Of a stretch of DNA of 38,773 nt, positions 7,769 to 14,743 are shown piece after piece. The notes beneath the pieces were generated by a model that did no database searches, was not told the origin of the DNA, and saw only the letters and a program-made list of their open reading frames with translations. The position numbers and the translations under genes were made by a program. Source of the DNA: Dehalococcoidia bacterium (lineage in GTDB: Bacteria > Chloroflexota > Dehalococcoidia > Tepidiformales > Tepidiformaceae); the NCBI GenBank assembly GCA_023382755.1, contig JAHDWR010000004.1, positions 1 through 38,773 of the forward strand, given 5' to 3'. Each line of letters begins with the position of its first letter. The first letter of the stretch is position 1.

Positions 7769-9613
7769 ATGGACGTGGTGGAAGCAGTCAAGCGCCAGGT
7801 AGACCTCGCCGAGTATGTGGGCCGGGTGACGCAGCTCCAGAAGTCGGGCCGAAGCCTCAAAGGACTCTGCCCCTTCCACACGGAGAAGACCCCGTCGTTC
7901 TACGTGTTCCCCGACAAGGGGACGTGGCGATGCTTCGGAAGCTGCGGCGAAGGCGGCGACCTCTTCTCGTTCGTCCAGAAGCGTGAAAGCCTGGACTTCA
8001 AAGCCGCTCTCCGCCTCCTCGCCACGGAAGCCGGCATCCAGCTCACGGCCGAGGACGGACGCCGCCGCAGCCATTCGGAGCGACTCTCGGCCCTGATGTC
8101 CGCCGCGGTCGACCACTACGAGCGCTGCCTCGAGTCCGACGAGGGAAGAGCCGCCCGCGAGTACCTCACGGACCGGCGAGGCCTCAAGCCTGCCACCATC
8201 CAGGCGTGGCACCTCGGCTGGGCGCCCGAGGGCTGGCGCGGCCTGCGCGACTTCCTGCGCAACCGCGGCTACGAGGACCGCGACATGCTCGAAGCCGGAC
8301 TGCTGGTGGAGGGCGAGGCCGGGCGCGAACCGTATGACCGGTTCAGGGGCCGCGTGATTGTCCCGATCGCCAACGAGCGCGGCGAGTTCGTGGCCATGGG
8401 TGGCCGGGGCCTCCACGGCGAGGAACCGAAGTACCTCAACTCTCCCCAGACCGAGCTGTTCGACAAGGGCCGCACCCTCTTCGGGCTCGACCACACGGCA
8501 GGAGGCATTCGCGATTCGGGCACCGTCGTCGTCGTCGAAGGCTACATGGACGTCATCGGGCCCTGGCAGGCAGGGTTCACCAACCTCGTCGCCACCATGG
8601 GCACCTCGCTCACCGAGGCGCACGCGCGGCTCCTGCGGCGGTTCGCCCGAAGGATTGTCCTGGCGATGGACCCCGACGCCGCCGGGCTCGCGGCTGCGGA
8701 GCGTGCCGGGGGACTCTTCCTGGGCCTCGATACGCCCGAACGAATGGCGCAGGCCGCTCGCTCGGCCGACACGCTGGCGGGTGCCGTCGATGTCGATCTC
8801 CGCGTGGCTCCACTGCCCCCGGGGCAAGACCCCGACGAAATCGCGCGCGACGCTCCAGAGACCTGGAGATCGGCGGTCGAGGATTCCTTGCCCTTCGCCG
8901 AGTTCCTCCTGAAGCGCATCATGGGCCCCGAGCGGCCGGGCTCACCCATGGAGGCCCGCGCGGTTGTCGATCGGCTCCGTCCGGTGCTCGTGGCCGTGCG
9001 GGACCCGGTCGAGCGGGCCATGTATGTCCAGCGCGTCGCGCGACACCTGGGTGTGAGCGAGGAGGCGGTACTGGAACGGGTGCGCGCGTTTTCGCCCGGC
9101 CGCCTGCCCCGGCCGGCCGGACGCCCCGCGGAGACTCCGGTGACCGCTGAGGACGTGCTCCTCGCGATCCTCCTGCGCTACCCCCACCTCCGCCTGCAGT
9201 ACCGGAGCTATCCGGACTCGCTGTTCAGCGGTGCGGTCAATCGGGAAGTCTTCCGCCGCTGGTTGCACAGCGAAGACTTCTCGGTGCCGGCGGAGGACGA
9301 CCCGGTCGGCGATAGGGCCAGGGCATTGATCGTGCGCCGCCTGCCGCCACTCTCCGACACCGAGGCGCGCCAGGCTGCCGACGAAAAGGTTCGCGAGATC
9401 CTGAAGGAGCGCATCATCCAGCACCAGGCCGCGCGGTCGGAGGAACTGGCCGACGCCGAACGCTCGGTCGGGGCGAACCGGCTGGCCGAGATCGCGCTCA
9501 ACGTTTGGCGCGGCGGCATGCCCGCCGATGAGGACCGGGAGCTAGCCGAAGCGCTCATCGAGGAACTGCAGCTTGGGCTGAGCATCCACCGCCGCGAAGT
9601 GCCCCAGGCCTGA
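7769..9613 (+). CDS. dnaG: DNA primase
   Basis: Synthesises RNA primers at the replication fork. 614 aa from ATG 7769 (the track starts at GTG 7763). The N-terminal CHC2 zinc finger shows Cys34, His37, Cys55 and Cys59 (LCPFHTEKTPS ... WRCFGSCGEGGD). The catalytic core has RFRGRVIVPI and the Toprim elements VVVVEGYMDVI and VLAMDPDAAG. The C-terminal part (about 450-614) is the helicase-binding region and is poorly conserved, with coiled segments near the end. Length is standard. It stands alone here, without rpoD or rpsU beside it. A self-contained small gene follows after about 140 nt. Confidence 0.95.
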   Translation: MDVVEAVKRQVDLAEYVGRVTQLQKSGRSLKGLCPFHTEKTPSFYVFPDKGTWRCFGSCGEGGDLFSFVQKRESLDFKAALRLLATEAGIQLTAEDGRRRSHSERLSALMSAAVDHYERCLESDEGRAAREYLTDRRGLKPATIQAWHLGWAPEGWRGLRDFLRNRGYEDRDMLEAGLLVEGEAGREPYDRFRGRVIVPIANERGEFVAMGGRGLHGEEPKYLNSPQTELFDKGRTLFGLDHTAGGIRDSGTVVVVEGYMDVIGPWQAGFTNLVATMGTSLTEAHARLLRRFARRIVLAMDPDAAGLAAAERAGGLFLGLDTPERMAQAARSADTLAGAVDVDLRVAPLPPGQDPDEIARDAPETWRSAVEDSLPFAEFLLKRIMGPERPGSPMEARAVVDRLRPVLVAVRDPVERAMYVQRVARHLGVSEEAVLERVRAFSPGRLPRPAGRPAETPVTAEDVLLAILLRYPHLRLQYRSYPDSLFSGAVNREVFRRWLHSEDFSVPAEDDPVGDRARALIVRRLPPLSDTEARQAADEKVREILKERIIQHQAARSEELADAERSVGANRLAEIALNVWRGGMPADEDRELAEALIEELQLGLSIHRREVPQA

Positions 9614-9683
9614 TAAGTCACTTAGCACGCACTTTTTACAATCGGCATCGAGTCTAAGCAGTGTGGAACATACGTCCACGGTA

Positions 9684-9713
9684 TTGACACCGTCCGTCCA
9701 CCCCGGTTATTAC
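9684..9713 (+). promoter_or_regulatory. promoter of the 30-aa peptide gene
   Basis: Perfect -35 TTGACA (9684-9689), an 18-nt spacer and -10 TATTAC (9708-9713, 4/6). This is one of the two best sigma-70 promoters in the window. The -35 lies inside an inverted repeat, ACGGT-N6-ACCGT (9678-9693). A second repeat, GTGGA-N7-TCCAC (9663-9679), abuts it, which suggests a regulator binding site. The predicted start, near 9720, falls in a 7-bp stem, CCGGCCG/CGGCCGG (9717-9739), so the RNA may carry a 5' hairpin. Confidence 0.65.
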
Positions 9714-9757
9714 ATACCGGCCGGTCGGCAAACGGCCGGATAAAGCGGGAGGTGCCT

Positions 9758-9850
9758 ATGGCTAGGCTCCGGACGCTCCTCGTAGTTGGTGCCCTGGCGG
9801 CGGTGGCGGTCGTTTCGACGGCTGTCCCGGCCCTCACCATCAGCTGGTAA
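9758..9850 (+). CDS. 30-aa hydrophobic microprotein / signal-peptide-like peptide
   Basis: Not in the ORF track. GGGAGGT at 9748-9753 precedes an ATG that opens 30 codons ending in TAA. The product has a short basic N-terminus (MARLR), one hydrophobic stretch (about residues 7-25, LLVVGALAAVAVVSTAVPA) and a five-residue tail LTISW. It has its own promoter and a strong terminator 15 nt after the stop, so the transcript would be about 180 nt. It could be a single-pass membrane microprotein, or a secreted peptide precursor: VPA followed by LTISW looks like a type I signal peptidase site that would free a pentapeptide. Alternatively the RNA is the functional product. I do not recognise the family. 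Confidence 0.6.
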   Translation: MARLRTLLVVGALAAVAVVSTAVPALTISW

Positions 9851-9864
9851 CGGGAGCAATCACC

Positions 9865-9900
9865 AAAGGGAAGGCGGGCCGCAAGGCCCGCTTTCTCTTT
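9865..9900. terminator. strong rho-independent terminator, probably bidirectional
   Basis: GCGGGCC-GCAA-GGCCCGC forms a perfect 7-bp stem capped by a GNRA tetraloop. It extends outward through AAAGGGAAG/TTTCTCTTT to about 16 bp with two G-U pairs. The plus strand ends in TTTCTCTTT and the minus strand in CTTCCCTTT. It ends the 30-aa peptide transcript, and can also end the minus-strand tetR transcript, whose stop is 20 nt away. Confidence 0.9.
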
Positions 9901-9919
9901 GCCTCCGCTGGCGCATGGT

Positions 9920-10453
9920 TCAGGAGACGGCTTCTTCCGTGGCAACCTGCCCTAAGCGGCGATAGAGCATCTCCGCATCGATGAGCCGGGCAACCGTGCC
10001 CGCCAGGCGCATCGCTTCCGCCGGTGCGGCGCCTCCATCGATCGCGGCCTTCCCAAGGACCGCCTGCCGGCGCTGCAGGTAGCTATCGAGCACGGTTCGT
10101 GCCGCGGGGTGGTCCGCCGCGGTCCGCCACAGATCGGCGAAGAGCGATGCATGCTCCGTATCGCCGGGAAGGCCGAAGTAGCGCAGCGCGGCGGAAAGTG
10201 TGTCCGGTGAGCCCGCCAGGGACTCCGCCACCCGGTCGAGCCTGCGTTCCGCCTGATCCATCAGGCCGTTGAGGACGCCGAAATAGAGGTCGAGCTTGGT
10301 AGGAAAGTTCGCGTAAACGGCGCCCTTCGACAGGTCCACCGAGGCGGCAATCGCATCGATCGAGGCGCCATCGTATCCGCGGGTGGCGAATGCCGCCGTA
10401 GCAGCCTTCAGCAAAGCGGCGCGGGTCCTAGCCCGCCGCTCTTCCTGGCGCAT
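9920..10453 (-). CDS. TetR/AcrR family transcriptional regulator
   Basis: 177 aa from ATG 10453; the track extends it by 91 codons into the antisense of the upstream gene. The N-terminal helix-turn-helix reads AALLKAATAAFATRGYDGASIDAIAASVDLSKGAVYANFPTK, a textbook TetR DNA-binding domain. The helical C-terminal ligand/dimer domain (about 60-177) has no recognisable ligand signature. The start lies 26 nt inside the end of the HD-GYP gene on the same strand, so the two are translationally coupled in one operon. It may control its own operon, which is common for the family but not shown here. The stop is close to the shared terminator at 9865-9900. Confidence 0.88.
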   Translation of the reverse strand: MRQEERRARTRAALLKAATAAFATRGYDGASIDAIAASVDLSKGAVYANFPTKLDLYFGVLNGLMDQAERRLDRVAESLAGSPDTLSAALRYFGLPGDTEHASLFADLWRTAADHPAARTVLDSYLQRRQAVLGKAAIDGGAAPAEAMRLAGTVARLIDAEMLYRRLGQVATEEAVS

Positions 10454-11852
10454 CCTGATCCTGCCTCCAGGCAGGAAGATAGAGCGGCCGCCTGGTCGCG
10501 CCGTGTTCTTCCTCCCGCCACCGTGGGAACGCTGCTTCGAAGGCCTCGACAACCTTTGGGTCGAACTGCGTTCCCGTGCAGCGCAGTATCTCAGCGAGCG
10601 CTGCGTCTGGCGACTGGCCCTCACGGTATGGGCGGTCGGAGATGATCGCGTCGTACGTATCGCAGATAGCGAAGATGCGCGCGCCGAGCGGGATGTCTTC
10701 TCCCTTGAGCTTGCGCGGGTAGCCATCGCCGTCCCAGCGTTCGTGATGGGCCAGGACGATTTTCGCGGCCGGGCGGAGATAGGGAACCTGGGCGAGGATC
10801 CGGTACCCGAGCGCCGGGTGCCTGCGCATGAACTCCCACTCCTCTTCGGTGAGCTTCGCCGGTTTCAGCAGGATCGCATCGGGTACACCGATCTTGCCGA
10901 CATCGTGCATCAGCGCACCGCGGTACACCGTCAGCAGCTCTTCCTCGTCCTTGATGCCGAGCATCTTCGCGATATCCAGCGAATGCTGCGCGACGCGCAC
11001 GGAGTGGCCGCGTGTCTCCTGGTCGCGCACGTCAAGTGCCGTCACGAGCGATTCGAGAGTACCCGTGTAGGCGTCCTTCAGTTCGTTCGACATGTCGCGG
11101 ATTTCCACGAATGCGCTCTGGAGTTGTTCGTTCGAGCGTTCGAGCCGCATGACGTTTTCTCGCGTGCGGTCGACGAACTGGGCGATGGAGTAGCGGCTGA
11201 GGAGTAGCGGAAGGGCAAGGACCAGGATCGCTGCGATGCCGAGTTGCCCGTAGACCACCGCGAGTCCGCCCCCGACGACGCCGAGGACCAGGTAGTGCGG
11301 CAACAGCCAACCGAAGTTTTCCCGGTAGCTGGCCTTGAGCGAACGTCCCGACGTCAACGCGATAATCGCGGATACCGACCAGGCATCGACCGTGAACAGG
11401 ATGGCCGCCCCGCTGACGCCCCCGAAGAAGGCCCAGAAGGGGCGTTCGATGGCGTGTTGAGCTCCCGTCATATCAACGGAGGAAAGGAAGACGGCTGCGA
11501 GGAACGCCGCGAGGACTTCGTGGCCAAAGTTGAACGCCAGTTTCCGCTTGTTCCGGCTGGCCACGGCATACCCGGTCATGGCGACGCACGCGGCGGCAAG
11601 GACACCGCCCGGAGGCCCGAACAGCATCGCGGCGAGGAGCGTGCCTACGAACGAGATCGATACGCGGCCGTCGAAATAGAGGCGGACGGAAAGCCCTTCG
11701 CTAAGGGCCGCGAGCAACACCACGGCGCCAAGTGCGAAGGGTTCCTCAATCCGTTCGAGGACGAAGGCGGCCGCGAACGCAACCACGCCGGCAGCGCACA
11801 TCACGCCGATGAAGGCGCTTTCGCGCGTGTTGGAGCCCGTTCGACTCTTCAT
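10428..11852 (-). CDS. membrane-bound HD-GYP domain phosphodiesterase
   Basis: 474 aa. Residues 1-225 form a multi-pass membrane sensor with about six to eight hydrophobic segments (for example 13-33, 40-60, 68-95, 113-125, 140-165, 183-218), of MASE-like appearance but with no named family I can fix. A coiled linker follows (about 226-262). The C-terminal HD-GYP domain (about 263-440) has RGHSVRVAQHS, ALMHDVGKIGVPD and HHERWDGDGYPRKLKGEDIP. All metal ligands and the GYP signature are present, so it should be an active c-di-GMP (or related cyclic dinucleotide) phosphodiesterase. An AAGGTGA site precedes the ATG. It is first in a two-gene operon with tetR and divergent from a CoA-transferase gene 300 nt away. 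Confidence 0.9.
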   Translation of the reverse strand: MKSRTGSNTRESAFIGVMCAAGVVAFAAAFVLERIEEPFALGAVVLLAALSEGLSVRLYFDGRVSISFVGTLLAAMLFGPPGGVLAAACVAMTGYAVASRNKRKLAFNFGHEVLAAFLAAVFLSSVDMTGAQHAIERPFWAFFGGVSGAAILFTVDAWSVSAIIALTSGRSLKASYRENFGWLLPHYLVLGVVGGGLAVVYGQLGIAAILVLALPLLLSRYSIAQFVDRTRENVMRLERSNEQLQSAFVEIRDMSNELKDAYTGTLESLVTALDVRDQETRGHSVRVAQHSLDIAKMLGIKDEEELLTVYRGALMHDVGKIGVPDAILLKPAKLTEEEWEFMRRHPALGYRILAQVPYLRPAAKIVLAHHERWDGDGYPRKLKGEDIPLGARIFAICDTYDAIISDRPYREGQSPDAALAEILRCTGTQFDPKVVEAFEAAFPRWREEEHGATRRPLYLPAWRQDQDAPGRAAG

Positions 11853-12152
11853 TTCACCTTACTTATCGGCGCGCTTCGCGGAATTGACAGCGGGAACGGG
11901 CGCCTACGTTGCGATTTGGTGGCAAAACCCGGCGCAACTGCCGCTGCGCCCGGGAGAAAGTGAACGCCAGGAACAGCCAGCCGGACACCCTTCGCGTGGG
12001 CCTCCGCAGATTCAGGCGGAGCCCGTGTTGGAGGCCCCCGGCCGTCCTTCCCCGGTATGCCCGGGGACCAAAGTGACAAACGTGACAACTGAGTGACTGC
12101 TCAGCGCGTGGGGTCACCTCGGCCCGGGCTGCAACCCGGTAGACTGCCGCGC
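11853..12152. other. 300-nt divergent intergenic region
   Basis: No gene seen. It holds inverted repeats TCCCCGG-N5-CCGGGGA (12049-12067) and CTGAG-N6-CTCAG (12089-12104), and a short direct repeat GTGACAA at 12073 and 12082 with a third GTGAC at 12093. A TAGACT box at 12140-12145 lies 7 nt before the ATG of the CoA-transferase gene, which has no SD, suggesting a leaderless transcript. A TTGACA at 11884 has no matching -10. These repeats could be regulator sites for either divergent gene. Confidence 0.35.
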
Positions 12153-13352
12153 ATGCCGAAACCGCTGACTGGAATCCGTGTCCTGGACTTCACCCGATAC
12201 CAACAGGGGCCCTTCGCCACCGTGATACTTGCCGACTTCGGGGCAGAGGTGATCAAGGTCGAAGAGCCGGCTGGCGACTATGGCCGCCGCATGTGGCGAG
12301 AGCCCGACGGCTTCTCGGCATTCTGGGAAGCGCTCGACCGGGGAAAGAAATCCGTGTGTATCGACCTCAGGACATCCGAGGGCCAAGATCTGGCGCTCCG
12401 GCTCGGCGAGGGCTGCGATGTCGTGGTCGAAAACTTCCGTCCGGGGACGATGGAGCGCTGGGGCCTCGGGTACGAAGCGTTCGCCGCAAGGAACCCCCGG
12501 ATCATCTACGCCCAGGCGACCGGCTGGGGGACGAAAGGCCCGATGGCGGACCTGCCTTCGTTCGACCAGATCTCCCAGGCGTACAGCGGCTTCGCGCAGC
12601 ACTCCGGCGGCGGGCCCGGCTCGCGCCCGGAGGTCCCGTATCCCGGCATCGCCGACCAGACTGGCGGGATGAACCTGGCCCTCGGGATCATGACTGCCCT
12701 CTTTGTGCGCGAACGGACCGGAATCGGCCAGAAGGTCGAGGTGTCGCTCCTGGGCACACAACTGGCGCTCCAGGCTCCCGAGCTGTTGCACTACCTCCAC
12801 TTCGGCGAAGAGCGGCCGCGCGAGTTCCGGGCCTCGCCCACCGTCGGCCACTACCAGTGCAGCGACGGGAAGTGGGTGATGGTGGTCGGGATCGACCAGA
12901 AGTTCTGGCCCCGCCTCCTGGCCGCGCTGGGGCGGACCGAGCTTGCCGATGACCCCCGCTTCGCCCGTGGCTACGGGCGCTGGGTCAACCGGCGAGACCT
13001 GGAGCCACTGATCGAAGCGGCATTCGCCTCGGGCACGTCTCAACACTGGCTGGAGCGGCTGCGCGAGGCCGATGTCCCGGCATCGCTCGTCCTTGACTAT
13101 GCCGCGCTTTCGCGGGAAGAACAGCCGGCCGCCAATGGTTATGTCGTGGAACATGACCATCCCCGGTTTGGGCGGCAACGGATCATCGGGCTGCACATCC
13201 AGCTCAGCGAGACTCCCGGCGAACCCGGCGCGCCCGCGCCGCTGCTGGGGGAACACACGCGCGAGACCCTGCTCGCACTGGGACTCACCTCCTCCGAGGT
13301 CGAGGCACTCGAACGGCGCGGCGTTGTGGGGTCCGGCGGGACTACGGTGTGA
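12153..13352 (+). CDS. CaiB/BaiF family III CoA-transferase
   Basis: Transfers CoA between carboxylic acids through an aspartyl-CoA thioester intermediate; cytosolic. 399 aa from ATG 12153; the track starts 20 codons earlier, but the conserved N-terminus LTGIRVLDFTRYQQGPF begins just after this ATG. ADFGAEVIKVEEP and ENFRPGTMERWGLGYE are family signatures. The nucleophile is Asp168 in GIADQTGGMN, matching Asp169 of formyl-CoA transferase. The substrate acid cannot be read from sequence; formyl-CoA:oxalate, succinyl-CoA:hydroxy acid and others share the fold. A TAGACT box 7 nt upstream suggests a leaderless mRNA. Its 3' end overlaps the 3' end of the convergent cysS-like gene by 11 nt. Confidence 0.92.
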   Translation: MPKPLTGIRVLDFTRYQQGPFATVILADFGAEVIKVEEPAGDYGRRMWREPDGFSAFWEALDRGKKSVCIDLRTSEGQDLALRLGEGCDVVVENFRPGTMERWGLGYEAFAARNPRIIYAQATGWGTKGPMADLPSFDQISQAYSGFAQHSGGGPGSRPEVPYPGIADQTGGMNLALGIMTALFVRERTGIGQKVEVSLLGTQLALQAPELLHYLHFGEERPREFRASPTVGHYQCSDGKWVMVVGIDQKFWPRLLAALGRTELADDPRFARGYGRWVNRRDLEPLIEAAFASGTSQHWLERLREADVPASLVLDYAALSREEQPAANGYVVEHDHPRFGRQRIIGLHIQLSETPGEPGAPAPLLGEHTRETLLALGLTSSEVEALERRGVVGSGGTTV

Positions 13353-14562
13353 GGTCGCCTGTCGCCGGACCGCGGGCCCCCGCGAAGGCGAACCCGAGAG
13401 TAGACAGGGCCGTCCGAATCTCGGCCGCCGTTGTGGATTCCCCGGAACCTGATTGGAGGCGTTCTGCCGCCTGGTCGAGCGCGTGCAGGGCGCCGGGGGC
13501 GTCGAAGTCCGCATCCATCGCTTCGCGGAACGCACGCAACACCGGACCATCCGGGGGCGCGGCGCCGGCGTCCTCCCGGGTCGAGACAGCCTTCAACCGG
13601 GAATACCGGCCGGCGAGCGCATCGAGGTCGCCCTCGTGGTAGTTCGCATCGGACCTGAGGTGGTTGCTGAGCAGGTAGAGGCGGAGGTGGTCGGGCTCGT
13701 AGGTGGCCATGAGGTGCCGGGCGAGGACCAGGTTGCCGAGCGACTTGCTCATCTTGACGCCATCGAGCTGCAGCATGCCGTTATGGAGCCACCATCCGCA
13801 GAACGGCTCGACTCCGTAGGCGCACTCCGCCTGGGCGATCTCATTTTCGTGGTGCGGGTAGATCAGGTCGTGCCCGCCGCCGTGGATGTCGATCTGCTGG
13901 CCGAGGTGCCGTACCGACATCGCGGTGCACTCGATACTCCAGCCGGGCCGCCCTGGCCCCCAGGGGCTCTCCCATCTGGGGTCGCCCGGGTCGACCTGCT
14001 GCCAGAGCAGGAAGTCGAGCGGGCCGCGCTTCTTATGGGCGCGTTTCGACTCCGGGTTCTCGAGCTTGCCGAGTTCCTCGAGCGCGAGACCGTTGAGACG
14101 GCCGTAGCGCGCGAACGTCCCGGCTTCGAAGAAGACATCGCCGTCCGCCGCGTACGCGTGTCCGCGCTCGACGAGTCTGGCGGTCGTCTCGATGATCTCC
14201 GGGATGTGGTCCGTGGCAAACGGGTAGGCCGATGGTCGCAGCACGTTCAGGCGGTCAAGGTCGTTCCGGAAAATGGCATCGTTCTCATCGCGGATCTCGG
14301 GGATGGGACGTCCGCCCTGGCGCTTCGACACCATGATCATGTCGTCGTCGATGTCGGTGACGTTCTGGACGTACTTGACGTCGTAGCCAAGGGACAGGAG
14401 GTAGCGGCGGAGCGTATCGAACTGGACATACGAGAAAGCGTGGCCGAGGTGGGTGACGTCGTAGGGGGTGACCCCGCAGACGTACATCGAGACACGGCCG
14501 GGCGAAACTGGCCGGAACTCTCGGGTTTCCTGGCCAAGCGACGAAAACAGACGAAGGGACAA
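13342..14562 (-). CDS. cysS: cysteinyl-tRNA synthetase-like ligase, short form (possible MshC-like)
   Basis: Class I synthetase of the cysteine family that activates cysteine with ATP. The start is TTG 14562 (MSLRLFSSLGQETREF), with GGAG 8 nt upstream; the longer ORF in the track is a shadow extension. 406 aa. The HIGH-type motif is HLGHA (38-42) and KMSKS lies at 270-274. Zinc ligands Cys29, Cys212, His237 and Glu241 are present. Only about 130 residues follow KMSKS, against about 190 in E. coli CysRS (461 aa), so the C-terminal anticodon-binding domain appears missing. CGVTPYDVTHLGHA is closer to the MshC (mycothiol ligase, about 412 aa) form CGITPYDATHLGHA than to the CysRS form CGPTVYDxxHIG. 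PHHENEIAQ is CysRS-like, so the call stays open. Confidence 0.8.
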   Translation of the reverse strand: MSLRLFSSLGQETREFRPVSPGRVSMYVCGVTPYDVTHLGHAFSYVQFDTLRRYLLSLGYDVKYVQNVTDIDDDMIMVSKRQGGRPIPEIRDENDAIFRNDLDRLNVLRPSAYPFATDHIPEIIETTARLVERGHAYAADGDVFFEAGTFARYGRLNGLALEELGKLENPESKRAHKKRGPLDFLLWQQVDPGDPRWESPWGPGRPGWSIECTAMSVRHLGQQIDIHGGGHDLIYPHHENEIAQAECAYGVEPFCGWWLHNGMLQLDGVKMSKSLGNLVLARHLMATYEPDHLRLYLLSNHLRSDANYHEGDLDALAGRYSRLKAVSTREDAGAAPPDGPVLRAFREAMDADFDAPGALHALDQAAERLQSGSGESTTAAEIRTALSTLGFAFAGARGPATGDLTP

Positions 14563-14743
14563 CGGGCGGCTCCGCGCGAGACTGCATGTAGCGTAGCAGA
14601 GGGGTGGGACCCGTGTGGCTGCCGCTGGAGCCCGGCCGAATGGGGAACCAGGGACAGACCCAGGAGGCCCTCCGCAGGCTTCGCTCTCCCTCGCATACTT
14701 GGGCCAGCGGCGGCCCCGTGGCGCGCCGAAGAAGGGCCTGCCC

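Noticed and set aside
9622-9945. 107-aa minus-strand ORF across the dnaG-tetR gap
   Set aside because: It is antisense to the promoter, peptide and terminator of the miniature gene, has no SD and no domain.
11884-11889. TTGACA as a promoter in the HD-GYP / CoA-transferase gap
   Set aside because: The only following hexamer (TACGTT) is at 15 nt and is a poor match, and no gene starts nearby in that direction.
14597-14620. T-box-like AGGGGTGGGACCCGTG upstream of the transporter gene
   Set aside because: It has the TGGNACC core but lies on the strand of a sugar transporter, with no specifier stem upstream (that DNA is the cysS-like gene), and no antiterminator/terminator pair could be drawn.
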